Shown here in pieces: positions 25,531 to 38,800 of a stretch of 64,000 nt of DNA. A program made the position numbers and the translations under genes. A model generated the notes under the pieces. It made no database searches and was not told the origin of the DNA. It was given only the letters and a program-made list of their open reading frames with translations. The stretch is taken from assembly GCA_023333565.1 (NCBI GenBank), contig JAJKFH010004141.1, forward strand, positions 1 to 64,000. The letters are read 5' to 3'. Source of the DNA: Puffinus mauretanicus (taxonomy: Eukaryota; Chordata; Aves; Procellariiformes; Procellariidae). Numbering within the stretch: the first letter of the stretch is position 1; every line of letters starts with the position of its first letter.

Positions 25531-27375
25531 CATTAAAATGTTACCTATTAAAATTTTCTAGTCTGTCCTTGGAGTTTCCAAGCATTGCAGCAACTATTGG
25601 CATACAGAAATACACTTCCTTTTGTGATCCTTAACACCTGAATGACATGGAAAAACTACATTATGGGTAAGAAACATTGCACTAAAAATCTTTGACTTCC
25701 TAATAAAGATGTATATGTTTTGCATCTGGTAGTTGAGAGAATAAATAAGGCAATACTGTACAGCTAATTGCATACACTGTTATAGGCAAAACCTTATTTA
25801 CAAACAAGCACCTGTTCCTATACATTGAAGATATTTAGGCATGAGAATAATCTTTTGTTGAGAAAACTGTTAAGTGGGCTTCAGTGATCTGTTAACTACT
25901 TGTAGGTACATATAATGTCAGAGTTTTCTGATATTTATTTGAATACTTTCAAAAAGTATGTTGAAAATCCCAGTAAATCAAGCATTTAATGTGCTTGCCA
26001 GATACATGATTATCAGCTTTCATGACAGGTTCAAGGAACACTGAAAACATCAAAAAGACATAATTTCCCTAAATAAGTTTGTTCATAAATTTTGTAGGTA
26101 TTGTCTTGTTAGAATACCTTTTACCTAATTTACCAAAAAATTAATATTGTTTGGAACATTTATTTTCTTATAATCAAGTTCAATAGAGTGTCTTTTTTGA
26201 GGTCTTTTAAAAACCTTAGCCTTTTTATTTTTCAAAAGGATTTGAAGTATCTCATTAGTTACCAAACTCAAACCCCCAACATTCTCAGTCAGTTATTTTT
26301 ACTCATTTTGCCCAGTGCTTATTATAAAGGAATGGAAAAATGTATGATATTTCTCACCTATACCTCTTTCTTTGAGTCCTTCTTTGTGTTTTCTATACCT
26401 AAAACCATCAAATATTTTATTTTATTTTGTATGATGGCTTTACTGTTCTTAAAACAAACAAACAAAGCTTTAAAATTCAGTGTGCTGTTTGTCAAATAAA
26501 AAGTGAGTTGGTCTTCACAGGCCCATTTGTGCGAAATGTTTTTGCTCTCTACAAGTTGGTGATTTCTCTCATTAAAGTAAATGTATATATTCTACCACTT
26601 TGAAAACACAAGGCAAAAAATGGCTTACATTGCAAGAGTTTTGGAAAATATTGAATCTGCTTGTGAAATACAATGTAAATCTAGCGAGAACCCTGGACAT
26701 TACCTCAATAAGTCTGATCTTATCGGTTTGAAAAAAACGGCATCTAACAAAATTGTTTACACAGAGGACAGGATTTATCATTTATAACTCAACCAGAAAA
26801 ACATTACAATGGTATAATTAGGCAGATTGTTAAAGTCCTTAAAAAGAACAGATATTATAAGCTTTGTAGGAAATTTGAAAAAACCTAGAAAAGCCAAAAA
26901 AGTGGCTGCTATAGAAAGTTTCTAAACAAAATTTATAAAACCTTTTGTAAGAATACCCAGTAGCCGGAGAATTACACTTTATTAAGATTTCACCACAACT
27001 CTGAGCACTTAAAAAAATGTTTTATTATTAGGCATGATTCAGCCTTCTGAAACCTTGGATACTGCAGAAACTTATGTACATAATGATGTAATAGGTGACC
27101 AGTGGAAAATTTCAAAAACAGTCCAAAATATCTACAAAAAAACTTAAGCAACTGAGGAGAGTTTTGAGCAGAATAGAAGCCCCTAAATCCAACATGTATA
27201 TTTCACATGTATATATACCTGTGACATGTATATATATCTGAACTCCTCTAAGGACACAAAGGTCCAAATCTTCAAAATCTTAGTCAGACATGCTGGCTAG
27301 AACTGGTAGAGATATAGAGATATAAAACTAGAGTTGTCTATACAAGTGTGTTTGCTGAGGTTTAGACACATGTTA
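25531..27375. other. AT-rich non-coding DNA
   Basis: There are no domain-bearing frames. An imperfect repeat of CATGTATAT units occurs at about 27198-27235. Confidence 0.5.
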
Positions 27376-28118
27376 ATAGAATCATAGAATCATTAAGGTT
27401 GGAAAAGACCTCTAAGATCGTCGAGTCCAACCATCAACCCAACACCAGCATGCCCACTAAACTGTGTCCCTAAGCGCCTCATCTACACGTCTTTTAAATA
27501 CTTCCAGGGATGGGGACTCAAGCACTTCCCTGGGCAGCCTGTTCCAAGGCCTGACCACTCTTTCAGTAAAGAGATTTCTCCTAATGTCCAATCTAAACCT
27601 CCCTTGGTGCAACTTGAGGTCATTTCCTCTCGTCCTATCGCTTGTTACTTGGCAGAAGAGACCAACCCCCACCTCGCTACAACCTCCTTTCAGGTAGTTG
27701 TAGAGCGTGATGAGGTCTCCCCTCAGCCTCCTCTTCTCCAGGCTAAACAACCCCAGTTCCCTCAGCCGCCCTCCATCAGACTTGTGCTCCAGACCCTTCA
27801 CCAGCTTCGTTGCTCTTCTCTGGACATGCTCCAGCACCTCCATGTCCTTCTTGGAGTGAGGGGCCCAAAACTGAACACAGGATTCGAGGTGCAACCTCAC
27901 CAGTGCCGAGTACAGGGGCACGATCACCTCCCTGCTCCTGCTGGCCACACTAGTTCTGATACAGGCCAGGATGCCGTTGGCCACCTGGGCACACTGACAG
28001 CTCATGTTCAGCCGGCTGTCGACCAGCACCCCCAGGTCCTTTTCCTCTGGGCAGCTTTCCAGCCACTCTTCCCCAAGCCTGTAGCCTTGCATGGGGTTGT
28101 TGTGACTCAAGTGCAGAA
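27376..28118 (-). mobile_element. CR1 LINE, 743-bp 3' fragment with intact ORF2 C-terminus
   Basis: The best preserved CR1 in the window, antisense. On the minus strand one uninterrupted frame (28110 down to 27457, 217 codons) covers the C-terminal part of ORF2. It runs from the LSHNNP segment after the reverse transcriptase, through [20 protein letters not shown], to the terminus [13 protein letters not shown]. The 3' UTR and tail repeats (AGAATCATAGAATCATT as read on the plus strand) follow. The open frame and close similarity to the 4.3-kb copy indicate a relatively recent insertion. The endonuclease and catalytic reverse-transcriptase domains are missing because of 5' truncation, so it is not autonomous. 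Confidence 0.94.
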
Positions 28119-31100
28119 GACCTTCTCAAGTGCAGACAAGAAAGAAAAAGGAAAAATATTGAAGGGGAGGGCCTAATTTCTTTGTGCTGTCTTGATGCTC
28201 TGGTAGTGCTCTCATTATTATAACCAGTTGGTACCTGGAGTGAAAATGATAATTTTTATAACTCATAGCTTTTCTAAGAACATAGTTCTGCTGTGCAGTA
28301 GTGACACAGTTAAAGCAATTCACAATATAAAAAAGCTATCAGTTTTCCTCAGATGTCTTAAGGTCCACTTGATACTTAGTTACACCAGAAAGCAGATTAT
28401 CAATTATATTGATTTATCTGTCAACTTGATACAATGCCAAGGTAGCTTAGAACTGAACACAGATTGTTATCTTATCTTAAAAGTGTTATAAAACTGGTGA
28501 AACATTGACAATAATGAAATCATAAATATCAAGGTGAATATTACTTTCTCTCTTCGCTGTATAAATATTAATGAGTTAATGGCCATTTTGAGCTATTACT
28601 AGGAGTATTTATGTTTGAATAGGCCAATCAAAAAACTGTGTTCATACGTAAAACATGAAAATTCCTTGTACTGCAAAGAATTAGCACACTAAGGCAATTT
28701 TGACCATATAATTATTTCCTTGTGGGAGAAATCTAGCTTACTTTATTTCCATTTAAATGTTCTCTAAATTAAATCAAATGAAAACAGACTGATTCGTAAA
28801 TTCTGATAGCATTTTTCTTGTACGACCATGTATTTAAGAACAAAATATTAAGCCTTGTATGAATATTATTGGACAGTAAAACTAACTCTCAATTTAGTAA
28901 GAAATTTCCATAACTCATCTCATTTTTACCCCAAGCTGTAATACATTAAAATAAATATACTAAAATAAATATATTAAAAACATAAGATAAGAATGTTTTC
29001 ATATCTCAAACTATGACAAAATTTGTAAATATTCCTTGTAAAGTCGTAAGGGAATGAAGTAATTTATCATATAGGTAATTCAGAACAAAGTGCATCTCGT
29101 GAGAACTGCATGAAGGAAGCTGGTTTGCAAATTTTTTTGTTCTGAAAAAAGAACTTATCATAGCATCTATGTTATCCTCCTGGGACTTTAATATGTAACC
29201 ATGTTCATACGCTGACACATGGAAGTAGTTTAATTCTGTAGTTATACCTGAGAAATATCTTGCACTTTTGTCAGATCAATATAACTAATGAGTGGTATCA
29301 GCAATAATGTGAATTTTTTGTGGTACTTGAATATTGAATGATTCATAAGCCTTAGAGTTCAGTTTCTCAGCTGGGACATCAACAGCATTTATAGTAGAAT
29401 CTATGGTTAAAACTTATTATTTCATACAATCTGTAAGGTTTATAACCAATATTAGGCAGATTTTTCACAGAATTACATCATGATTCTGATCCTTATAATC
29501 CTTTCTCTAAAAAGCAAGTACTGGACTAGATTTCATATAAGAATGGTACTATCTCCTGTCAATGTTGAAGCCTGAGAAAACATATTTCTTGCTGTTTGCT
29601 AGAAATTAATCTTTACCATCAAACACCTTGTTAGTAATCTTGTATATATTTCTATTTATAAAAATATTTTTTGAATGAGGCTCATTTAAGGTATTTCCTT
29701 ATGTACTTCTGTTCATAAATCCTCATTTGCCCGTGTAAATTGTAGGAGAATAAAGATGAAGTAAAAATGTACTTCTGTGTACTCTGAGTCTTAAGACAGC
29801 TTTCTGTAAGGGTTATAAATAAGTCTCATATATGCACACGGTATTAAATTTAACTCAATTTATTTTATGCATGTATAGTTTATGTTGCCATTTCTCAAAC
29901 TTAGATGAAAATATTTAACAATTATTAGAAATTTGTTAACAATTTAACAACAATGTACTTATTTTATTGAATGTAGGGAACATGGTATTTCTCTAAACAG
30001 CGCCACCGTTCCATTCTAAAGTAAGTATTTAGTAAAGGCAATTTGAGTAAAAACTGTTGTCAAAACTGGATTTTCTTAACAGTTATCTGTGCTGTTGAAA
30101 TATTAACTTTAATTTCCCTGTGTACTTGTCCTGCTTGCATTTTTAATGGTTGAAAATTACATTACTGGAATAGACTAAGATTAGTAAATTCAGTTAAATT
30201 TTTCTGTTAGAAAAATTCCCAAAGTCTCACCAGAATTATTTTTTGAGACATCAGAAAAAATAAAAGAATTTGCAAAAGCTTTCTACAATTCTGTTAGTGT
30301 ACTTTTACTACTACATCAGATGACCATAGTAACAAACAGACTTCCTTGCTGTGTCATACCAAACACTTTGAATTTGTCTAATTTTCATACTGAGATCTGA
30401 TAAGGCAATAACTCTGGTTGATATCTTGAATCATGACAGGCTTAGGGGAAAAAAAGAAAAAAAATCCAAACAAAACCAAGCAAAAAATTTTTAAAAAGAA
30501 AAGAAAAAAATGTTTATCTTGACTATTCTCTAAGAAACAAACAAACAAACAAAAATAGGCTTTAGAGTATTAGATAATAATTTGCCTGTGAAGTTAGGAC
30601 AGTTAAAGGTGTCATCCTGCTTTCATCTCAATTTTTTTAATTTTGTCCTAAGGTCATTTACATTTGCTCTTTTGTTTTTTCTCTTTTTTTTTTTTTTTGG
30701 GGGGGGTATCTTTTGGTATATGTAACATAATTTTAAAGAACTATCATGTTTCTGCTAAAAACAGCCGCTGCAACAGCAAAAAATAATAAAAAAAACCTGT
30801 GAGAAATCATCTGTGATGAATTTTGTATGCTGTGCAAAACAAGCTACTATTTTATACTGTTTTTCTATGAGATTCATATATAGACACCACTAAGAGAGAA
30901 AGAGCATTCAGGAAGAAAATTTCTGCTCAGCTGCAATGAAAGCTTAATTTTTTTTTTCTCCCAAAACTAAAAAACTGTCAGACTAAATACATTTTTATTC
31001 ATGTGAGTATATAAAGGTTAGACTGAGTGATGAATACATTAAATACAGAGTTATATTTCTTACAGAAAAGAAAACAGAACTCAGAAGTTTAATATTATAT

Positions 31101-31954
31101 TTCAAGTTGAGTCTTTTACTTTACTTGCTTGTTTATGGCTTTTTCCCAAATCCCCTCTCCTCTGCACACATATCCCAGTGCAATTAATTAAAAGAATGCA
31201 AGTTCCAGCAAACCAAAAACCCGCCTGTAACCTAAAAAGGGAGTGGAATAAATGAATCTATTCCTCTAAATTTCTTTTTTTTTTTCTCCTTCTAATTTTA
31301 AAGGTTAGGGATACATGAACAAGTGCTGAATAGTTTATACATGTGAAGTAATTAGCAATAGTGTGTAGAAAAGTCTACAAATTTCAACAGGTCAATGAAA
31401 GATAAGTTTAAAGTTCTAAGCGACTTTTTTTTTTTGAGAAGAAAGTATCTGCTTAATCTTCCCTTTCATATAGTGGATAATTAATTAGATGGTAATAACT
31501 AAGCAGAGCTGCAAAAAAAGCAGTTTATAAATCCCAATACTGCATATTCCTTTTCTAAATGTTCCCTCTTTCCATGCTGCCATTAGGAATTTTAATTAAT
31601 TCAACATGGGATAGGGAGTAAGAGTTCACTATTTCTTGTACACATGACTACCCCATTTTAGCAGATAGTAAAGTAAATCAAAACCCTGACATAATACACC
31701 ACAGGTTTGCTTAGAGCCACAGTAAGACTGAATAGCAATAGTCTTTTCCACATTACTTATTTTGATAGGATGCAACAAAATGAAATTACGGTTAATGCTG
31801 TTCAGTTATTTTCCTTTTCTTCTTAAAATTCTGTTTTGCAAGTGTTGAGGTGCTTTACTGATAAAGTCTGGAAATCCCACTATGGACTTTATAAAGCATG
31901 ATCATCCTATTTAACATGCACAGTATGTGCTCCCGGTAGGGTCATTTATTCTAT
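28119..31954. other. AT-rich non-coding DNA
   Basis: No gene was recognised. There are A-rich and T-rich tracts, including an (AAAC)n run at 30535-30552 and a poly-T/poly-G run at 30684-30706. A small segment with good splice-like borders at 29977-30020 is discussed as a finding. Confidence 0.5.
30684..30706. repeat. Poly-T followed by poly-G run
   Basis: About 15 T residues are directly followed by 8 G residues. This is a simple-sequence tract. Confidence 0.9.
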
Positions 31955-32480
31955 AAGCAGGATCTTAATTACTATCTTTATGCTGATGACATCCAAGTAT
32001 AATAGGTATATCAAACAGTTCATGATGACTTAGATAAATCTGTCTCTAGTCTGGAAGGATACTTATTAAACGTTAAGTGTTGAGTGTCTGCTAACATTTG
32101 GTGCTTAAAACAGAATTGATTTTATTTGGCCCATTGCCTGCTAAATAGCAGTTCCTCATTTATGGTGCCATTTGTTGGGAATATAAAATTGCCTCCTCAC
32201 TGAATAATTTTGGTGTTATATTTGACCCTGAAACTTGTTCTGAGGGCCACATTGTTAAGTCTTCATATTTACACGTCAGGAATTTAGCAAGGTTAAGGAC
32301 ATTGCTGTTTCAGCAGGATCTACGGCTCTTGATTTATGTCCTACCACATCAAGGTTGGAATACTATAATTCATTGTTTGCAGACTTTTCCTAGCTGTTTG
32401 TTGTACACACTTCAGCTGTATAGAATTCAACACCTACATCATTTGCTAGAATCAGCTACAAGAGAATATCTGAGGAGTAT
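31955..32480 (+). mobile_element. Ancient LINE relic (L2/CR1-clade reverse transcriptase)
   Basis: A decayed reverse-transcriptase segment lies in sense orientation. At 31961 the reading DLNYYLYADDIQ contains the polymerase catalytic motif YADD (31979-31990) in the context typical of L2-like elements. About 215 bp downstream a second hallmark, FGVIFDPE (from 32209), matches the conserved block that follows the catalytic centre in L2 and CR1. Further on, frames around 32300-32480 resemble the FQDLRLLI...LPSCLL...LQLIQN region. Several stops and frameshifts lie between these blocks. The sequence is far more diverged than the CR1 copies here, so it probably predates the avian radiation. Order and spacing support the call; exact family is uncertain. 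Confidence 0.62.
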
Positions 32481-34533
32481 GTTGTCCGTCTGTCAAAATG
32501 ATTCTGAGATACTTGTCCATGTTTAGAAATTATGCCACTCAGAAATTAGCTTGTTTAGAAAGTAGAGGTAGTTGATGCCTTCTAAATACCTAAAGCAGAT
32601 TCTTTAATAGAAGCTTGCATAATTTTTATCCAAAGTGTGAATTTCCAAATTGAATTCTCCAGAATTCCCTATTCTTTTCTAGAATATGATTTTGGTTATT
32701 TTGAGGAGCTGCTTATTTAATAGTTTCTTTAATTCCTTCAGAAATCTTTCACTTGTGCTGATAGGAATTGCTGAACTGCTTGAACTATTACTTGGAAAAG
32801 CATTTATTTAATCTGACTTAGACCTAAGTATTTGGTCTGAGTTTCCTTTAGTTTTTGTGAAACCCGATGGTTTTAGGAAATGACCAATGGAGCTGGAGAA
32901 TGATCAGCTGATATTCAGCCTTGAAATTCAGGAGAGATAAAGATGGATAGTGGTCCTCAGCGTCATTATTGGTCACAAAATGGTGTTAAATTATACAGTG
33001 TTATACTTACCACAGGTAAAGATTACTGCTCAGAATGTTTTTCAATTTTCTATTTATTTTCTAACAAGCTGAATCAATAAATTCCTGTCATTATTCCCAT
33101 TTGGACCTATTTATGTTAAATTTTTCTAAAAACATGTCCTACTGTCAGCACTGATCACTGCTGGGTATGTGATAGAAAGTAACTTTGCGGTATTTTGATA
33201 AAGGACGGGGGGTGTTTCTGATGCTGTGTGAATCAGGCTACTGCCACTTCTCCCCTACACTCTGCAGAATCACTGTGCCCACCAAATTACCGGTATGTGC
33301 CCAAATGTGGCTGACTTTGCTGATCAAACTACGCATTGTCACAGTCCTGTGATGGGCAAAAGGGAACTTCCATTAGGAGGTAAGAAATGAGTGTTAGTCC
33401 AGCTAATGTTTTAACAGTCTAATTAAATACAAATAGTTGTTGTTTTTCTAGTATAATACTAAAAATACCCTTAGCCCAACTCAATGCAGAGAGGCCTCAT
33501 TATTTATACAGTTATAATTGTTATACGTGAAAATTGACCAACATCTACACCTTTATTCTGATGTTATACTCATCCCTCCAGTGTCCTTCTGGGTCCTGAG
33601 GCTGAAACTTCGGGCATCCTCCAGAAGAAGACAGGAGCAGGGAAGCATAACAAGTTGTCAGCATCCTGATATCTTTGCCAAGAGGAATGTGATGTTCATG
33701 GCGGTGGGAGTGCCTTCATCCTCAGTCCTGGGTCCACTTGGATTACTTTGATATATTCTTAACTCAGTCTCCTTCTTTCACATTAATGCCAGGCTGAAAC
33801 TTGAGAACTGTACAGTAGCTTCCCTCAGCTTTAGCTGATGTCAATGGTTGTTGTTCGTTAGAGTGACTCCCTGTGTTTGTCAGGCCATTTCCCTAGATGA
33901 CATTCACAATACTTATGATTAGAGAGTTACAAAGTCATAGTCATTCAAGCACTAGACATTTGTTACAATAAACAAAATCAATTAAGTTCAAAGCAAGCCC
34001 GGAAAATCTTGAGATCCTGCATAATCAGGTCAACACAGAGCCCACATCGTTCTACTAATAAAACAAAGATCGTATTTACAGGACTACAACAGAGAAGAAA
34101 GGAAAGGATGGCTGCAGCCTTCTTTCTGACCAATCTTGGCCAGAAAACTGGTTGCATAATAAGGGAAATTCATTCTTTCAGGGGAGTCAAAACTTTCAAA
34201 GCAAGACTGCAGAAAAAAAGCATTGCAGCAAAGTTGCAATTCTTTCCCGGTATTCCTTTTAATGGTGTACAACCAAAAGCAAGGGCCATGCTTCCCACCT
34301 AAAGACTAGAAATATGATCAATTGAAATAAACTGGAGTTATTCTAGCAATGTTTTAGCTATATGACATCTTGATATTAATATTGAACAAAACCTTTGAAA
34401 TAATGAGGAAAAACAACTAATTTGAAACTTTGTTTATCTAAAGAAAATTTGACCTAAATTGCATCCTTGAAATGTTTTTCAACTACTAAAATTATTTCTT
34501 AAGGGCTATTGGAAATAATGTGTCTAACTCAAA
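32481..34533. other. Non-coding DNA
   Basis: Frames up to about 97 codons (34009-34302 plus) have no recognisable domain. I see no repeat ends. Confidence 0.5.
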
Positions 34534-34538
34534 CCTGT
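34534..34538. repeat. Target-site duplication CCTGT, left copy
   Basis: The five bases CCTGT directly precede the terminal TG of the solo LTR. The same five bases occur directly after it at 35890-35894. A 5-bp duplication fits ERVL-type or alpharetrovirus-like integration rather than the 4 bp usual for gammaretroviruses. Confidence 0.8.
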
Positions 34539-34779
34539 TGTCGCAAAATCCTGCCTACTACACCAATTTCGTGAATGCGTGATTTAGAGGCCACTTAAAG
34601 AATCACCATCAAAGGTATCCGCAAAAAGTGATTTTAATAGAAATTTATAAAAGTGCGACTTAACAGAGTTAGATGGCAAGGTTCACTCTATTACTTACTA
34701 CATGGATGAAGTATACAAAGTAAAATAGTGTTAGAATTGAACTGGAATGATTTATACAGAGACTGAGGATGAAAAAGGG

Positions 34780-35032
34780 TAAGGGAGACCTCCCATTGAG
34801 CCATGAGGTTCAGAGAAAACCCCCTTGCTTTCTAAACTCCTGATGGAGTCTAGGTGCGGCTGGATCCAATCTTAGTCTCAGACAGTTTATGTCTAATACA
34901 AAAGGATAAGGAGACCCGCCCGTTGAGTCACGAGATTCAGAGTAGATCCCCTTGCTTTCTAAACTCCTGATGGAGCTTAGGTGTAGCTGGATCCATTCCT
35001 AGTCCCAGACTTGGTCAATGGTTTATGTCTAA
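34780..35032. repeat. Two-copy tandem duplication of about 126 bp inside the solo LTR
   Basis: Unit A (34780-34906) and unit B (34907-35032) share long identical strings such as CTTGCTTTCTAAACTCC and GCTGGATCCA and end with the same GTTTATGTCTAA. They differ by scattered substitutions and a small indel. Divergence between the units suggests that the duplication is older than this insertion and may be a family feature. Confidence 0.9.
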
Positions 35033-35237
35033 GGGATTATATGTGTTTAGCAGCAGTCTAAGGTTCATTCAGTTTTAAGGTGGATCACAAGATTTTAGCA
35101 ACACTTAATCATTGGCTAATTTAACGTTTACAAAGTAAGTGAATAGAATTTACTACAATCATGGCAGTGACTTAATTACAGATTTGAGATGGTAATATTT
35201 ATATTATACTTGTTAGTGTGTACCTCCATCAATTCAC

Positions 35238-35262
35238 ACACACACGCGCACAGACACAAAGA
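35238..35262. repeat. (CA)n-type simple repeat in the solo LTR
   Basis: A short ACACACACACGCGCACAG tract, partly interrupted. Confidence 0.8.
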
Positions 35263-35531
35263 TAGATAAATATACAAAGGTATACCTGTTAAAAATTCCC
35301 CTCAAGTCTCGTGAAATATTCACGTCAAATGTCTTGGCATTTCTCAATGGGTGAGGGGTTGAGCCTCGAGGAGTGTTGCAGCCCAGGTCCTGTCATCAGT
35401 CGGTGATGGTCCTCCAAATATCACAAACTCGAGAGTTCGCGAGCTCTGAGAGGCGTCCCACTCAGAGGGAGATGCTGGGTGCAGCCCGCTGTGGTCCAGG
35501 AGAGCTCAAAGAGCCTCACTTGGAACCACTG

Positions 35532-35537
35532 TTTATA
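35532..35537 (-). promoter_or_regulatory. TATA box of the solo LTR
   Basis: On the minus strand the string CCTATAAACAG contains TATAAA about 350 bp from the start of the LTR. The sequence downstream in the direction of transcription is GC-richer, as expected around an LTR start site. This is the likely U3/R promoter. Activity is unknown. Confidence 0.55.
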
Positions 35538-35894
35538 GGTCTGCAAGATGATTGGCTTTAGTCATCAGTAAATTTCCATCCTGGCCTCAGTCCAGAATGG
35601 TCCAGGTTAGTAACAATGGTATCATTCCACTTGAGCTACAATCCAGGTAGGGAATGTTTCAAGGCTGTCACGGATGATGAATTATTCCCACTCTTGTTCC
35701 TTAACTTGGTCAGGCAACAGGAGTTCCTGGTATGGTCAGTGCTGCTCCCCACCTCAGCCATGCAAGGGTGCCTGGTACGGTCAAGGGACGCTTCACTGCC
35801 CAACTCATTACACAAAGGCTAAGGTCTGATCTCAGGGGGTTCCTGAGACCGTAGAGTGGTGCAGGGGAGGGGGGAAATGCACTACCACACCTGT

Positions 35895-38800
35895 CCCCTT
35901 GCTCATTGCGTATAACCAGCCATTGAAACACTACAACTAACAATGACAACATCAAAATTAATTGTTTATCTGATTTTAAAAGTTTCTTTTTTACTGCCAT
36001 TAAAAAGAATAAGAGATTTCTTCATTTACATGCATGTTACTTCAGTCTTTGATTGAATGTGTGCTTATGTAGAATAGGTGTAGCATGTCTATTCATCAGT
36101 TAAGCATGTGCTTAACTGACATCTTTTGAATCCTTTTGAGTTACCTGTGAATTATATATCCACTTTGTACATAAGTAGATTAAAGAAAGTGTTTGATTTC
36201 TTTCCTGAGCTGGGATATCAATGTATATGGTTTTCTTAACAGATACTGCGTGACTGAAATGGAAGATCTTTAATCTTTAATCAATCTTTAAATGTTTTAA
36301 ATGTCGTGTGTAGTATTGTCTAGAACATTGTTCCACTGAGTCAATACACAAGCTATATTTGTTAAGAAAATTATTCCACTTAACAATGTATTTAACGATG
36401 ACATAAAGTTTAAACGAGGTCTGTACTCTTTTTATTTTCAGAAATACTGGTAGCATACTAAAATAAGTTAAGATTTTTTCTCCCATTCTTTTTCATTCCG
36501 CAGGAGATAGAGCACTAGCATGTCTATAAATGAATACAAACTTTTTCTTTAGAAGAACTTAAAGAGAGAATATTAGTACTTTGCTATTCAGCAACGCCAG
36601 AAGCAACTCTGTGGGTGCACTGTTAAACAGTAGAGACATGTTGTTCTTAACATTACACAGAAGATTAATTTTATTGGCATTATATTCCATACTGAGTACA
36701 ACATCCTTGGGAACTCAGAATCAGACACACTCAAGAGAGGTATTATTAAAATAAAGGTCAATATGACATATTTATATTTAGCTTTATATTGAGAATACTG
36801 TATGAACGTTGTAATGAGGGTAACATATATTACTGAAGGTAATTTATTAGAAATGGGACAAAATTAATATTAAGATCTCCCACATCTTTTATATTGTGGC
36901 TTATAGAAATAACTAAAAAAACATCCTAGAAGACAGACATAGCTATTGCATTAATTAAGTTCCTTCTGCTATAGAATGGGAAATAAAATGCCTGAAATTT
37001 GGCTTTCTCAAAACAGAAGAGACTTTAAGTGCAATAACTGTGTGTCAGTAAATCACTGCATGGAAGTTGTTAATTCACCATCATTCTTTGAAAAGCCGCA
37101 GTCAGCCTGAAGATGTTTTTCAAACATACAGGAGTTAAATATGGGACATAGATATTGCAAGAAGTCTAATAAATATGAGAAGAATATTTATGCCCTCTAC
37201 ATATTTTTCTGCCACTGAATGCAACCGCAGTTGAAAATCGGTACTTTAGCAGCTATAGCTATGCTAAACTGACTGACAGAGGTGACATGGTAAATATAGC
37301 AGCCACTGTATCCCTTCAAGGCAAAGCAGCCTCAAGACATGCAGAAACTTGGATTTCTCTGACTTCTACCATTAAAAGAAAAAAAAATCTCAATGTCATG
37401 CAAAACTAGTCATATGTTCACGGAGACTTCTAAATCTTTTAATAAATGTGTGCCACATTTTCAATAAAAAGATTGGCAATAAACTGTATTATTTGTTAAT
37501 AGCAACCCCACAAAACTGATCTGACATATTTTCATTTCCTGAATCAGCACTGTAAGCAGCATAAACTTCACGTAAACTAATCAATATATAAGGACCATAG
37601 GTTGTCCTCACATAACACAATGAATTTAGTGAGTGAGGTCTAGTTTTTCTGATGCTGATTTTGGTTGGTTAACTTATTTAAGAAATAAATAGTTTCTGGA
37701 ACTAACTGAACATGGAAATTCATCATGGAAATCCAAGGGAACCTTGAATTTAATTGATTAATCGACATTTTGTTTTAATTTTTCTTAATTCGCTATAGCA
37801 ATGTCACTACCAGTGCAAGAAATGGACACCAAACACCAGAACAAAATGTTGTTACATATTGACCTCAAATAAAAGTTTTATATTGCCTTAATTAATCTAG
37901 ATATTCACCAGGAGGAAAAAAAAAGTGTCTTCTAAACTAAGCTTTGGAAAGATTGCTTATTCTTCTCTCCATCTCCTGTGAACTCTATGGGAGTCCAACA
38001 GGTGTGGCTTTCAGACAGGAAATACCAGCACTCATCAGGCTTTATCAAATCATTATTTGGTTGTTCTATAAGAAAACTGAGATGAAAAGATATTCAGTCA
38101 GTATGGTTAAGAAGAGATGAAATTCATTCAATATGCATACTGTTGTATATCTCTATTATTCCAGTACAAGAGGATCAGAATACTGTTGGGGAAAGAATCA
38201 TCTTGGAACATAACTTCAATTTAAGTATTAACAAGGCTTAAATTCATACATCACTTTTGGAAAAAGCACAAAGATCTTGTAAACACAAAGATGCTATTGA
38301 AAATTTACACCTGAATTAATTTCCTCCTGGATATCCTTGATATCCACCATGCTTTTTTAGTCTGAAAGAATAAGGTCAGCAGAATACAAAGACATGTTGA
38401 GCAGGTTTTTCTCATAAGATTTTGTCACCTGTTATTCATCCTTAAGTACCATAATTATCCTAATTTTCTTGGATTTCTTCAAAATTTAATCTTAAACATG
38501 TTACTTCTTAATTCAACATCATATATTAGGTTGAGAAAAGTAATATCTGTTTATTATTATTTTTAAGATACATCAGAGATGACCCAGGAAAAATACATTA
38601 TGCTTTTTTACATTTGGAGAAAAATGTGAGACTGACATATATAGGGTTATGGCAGAAAGTGCTCAAGCATGTATAAAAAAAGACACTTTCTAAAAGTAAT
38701 TAAGAATTCCTGTTAGACTCTTCAGATTTACTGATCCCCACCCCTCCTGCTTTGTGCTGACACCTTTTCTGATGAATGCTGTCCACCAGAAGGCCATGTC

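Larger units (their letters stand above)
34539..35889 (-). mobile_element. Solo LTR, 1351 bp, antisense
   Basis: A complete LTR without internal sequence, the product of recombination between two LTRs of a former provirus. Evidence: canonical TG...CA ends (TGTCGCAAAA at the left, ACTACCACA at the right), a perfect 5-bp duplication CCTGT on both sides, a TATA box in the minus orientation (TATAAA, 35532-35537), and composition unlike the flanks. Relative to transcription, U3 is at the right (35889 to about 35540) and R-U5 extends left to 34539. This leaves an unusually long transcribed part of about 970 bp, partly because of an internal duplication (34780-35032). No open frame of note was seen. 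The family is not identified by name; the 5-bp duplication makes ERVL-like or another avian ERV family likely. Confidence 0.8.

Noticed and set aside
27604..28176. 190-codon plus-strand frame at the 27.4-kb CR1
   Set aside because: Antisense shadow of the real CR1 ORF2 C-terminus on the minus strand.
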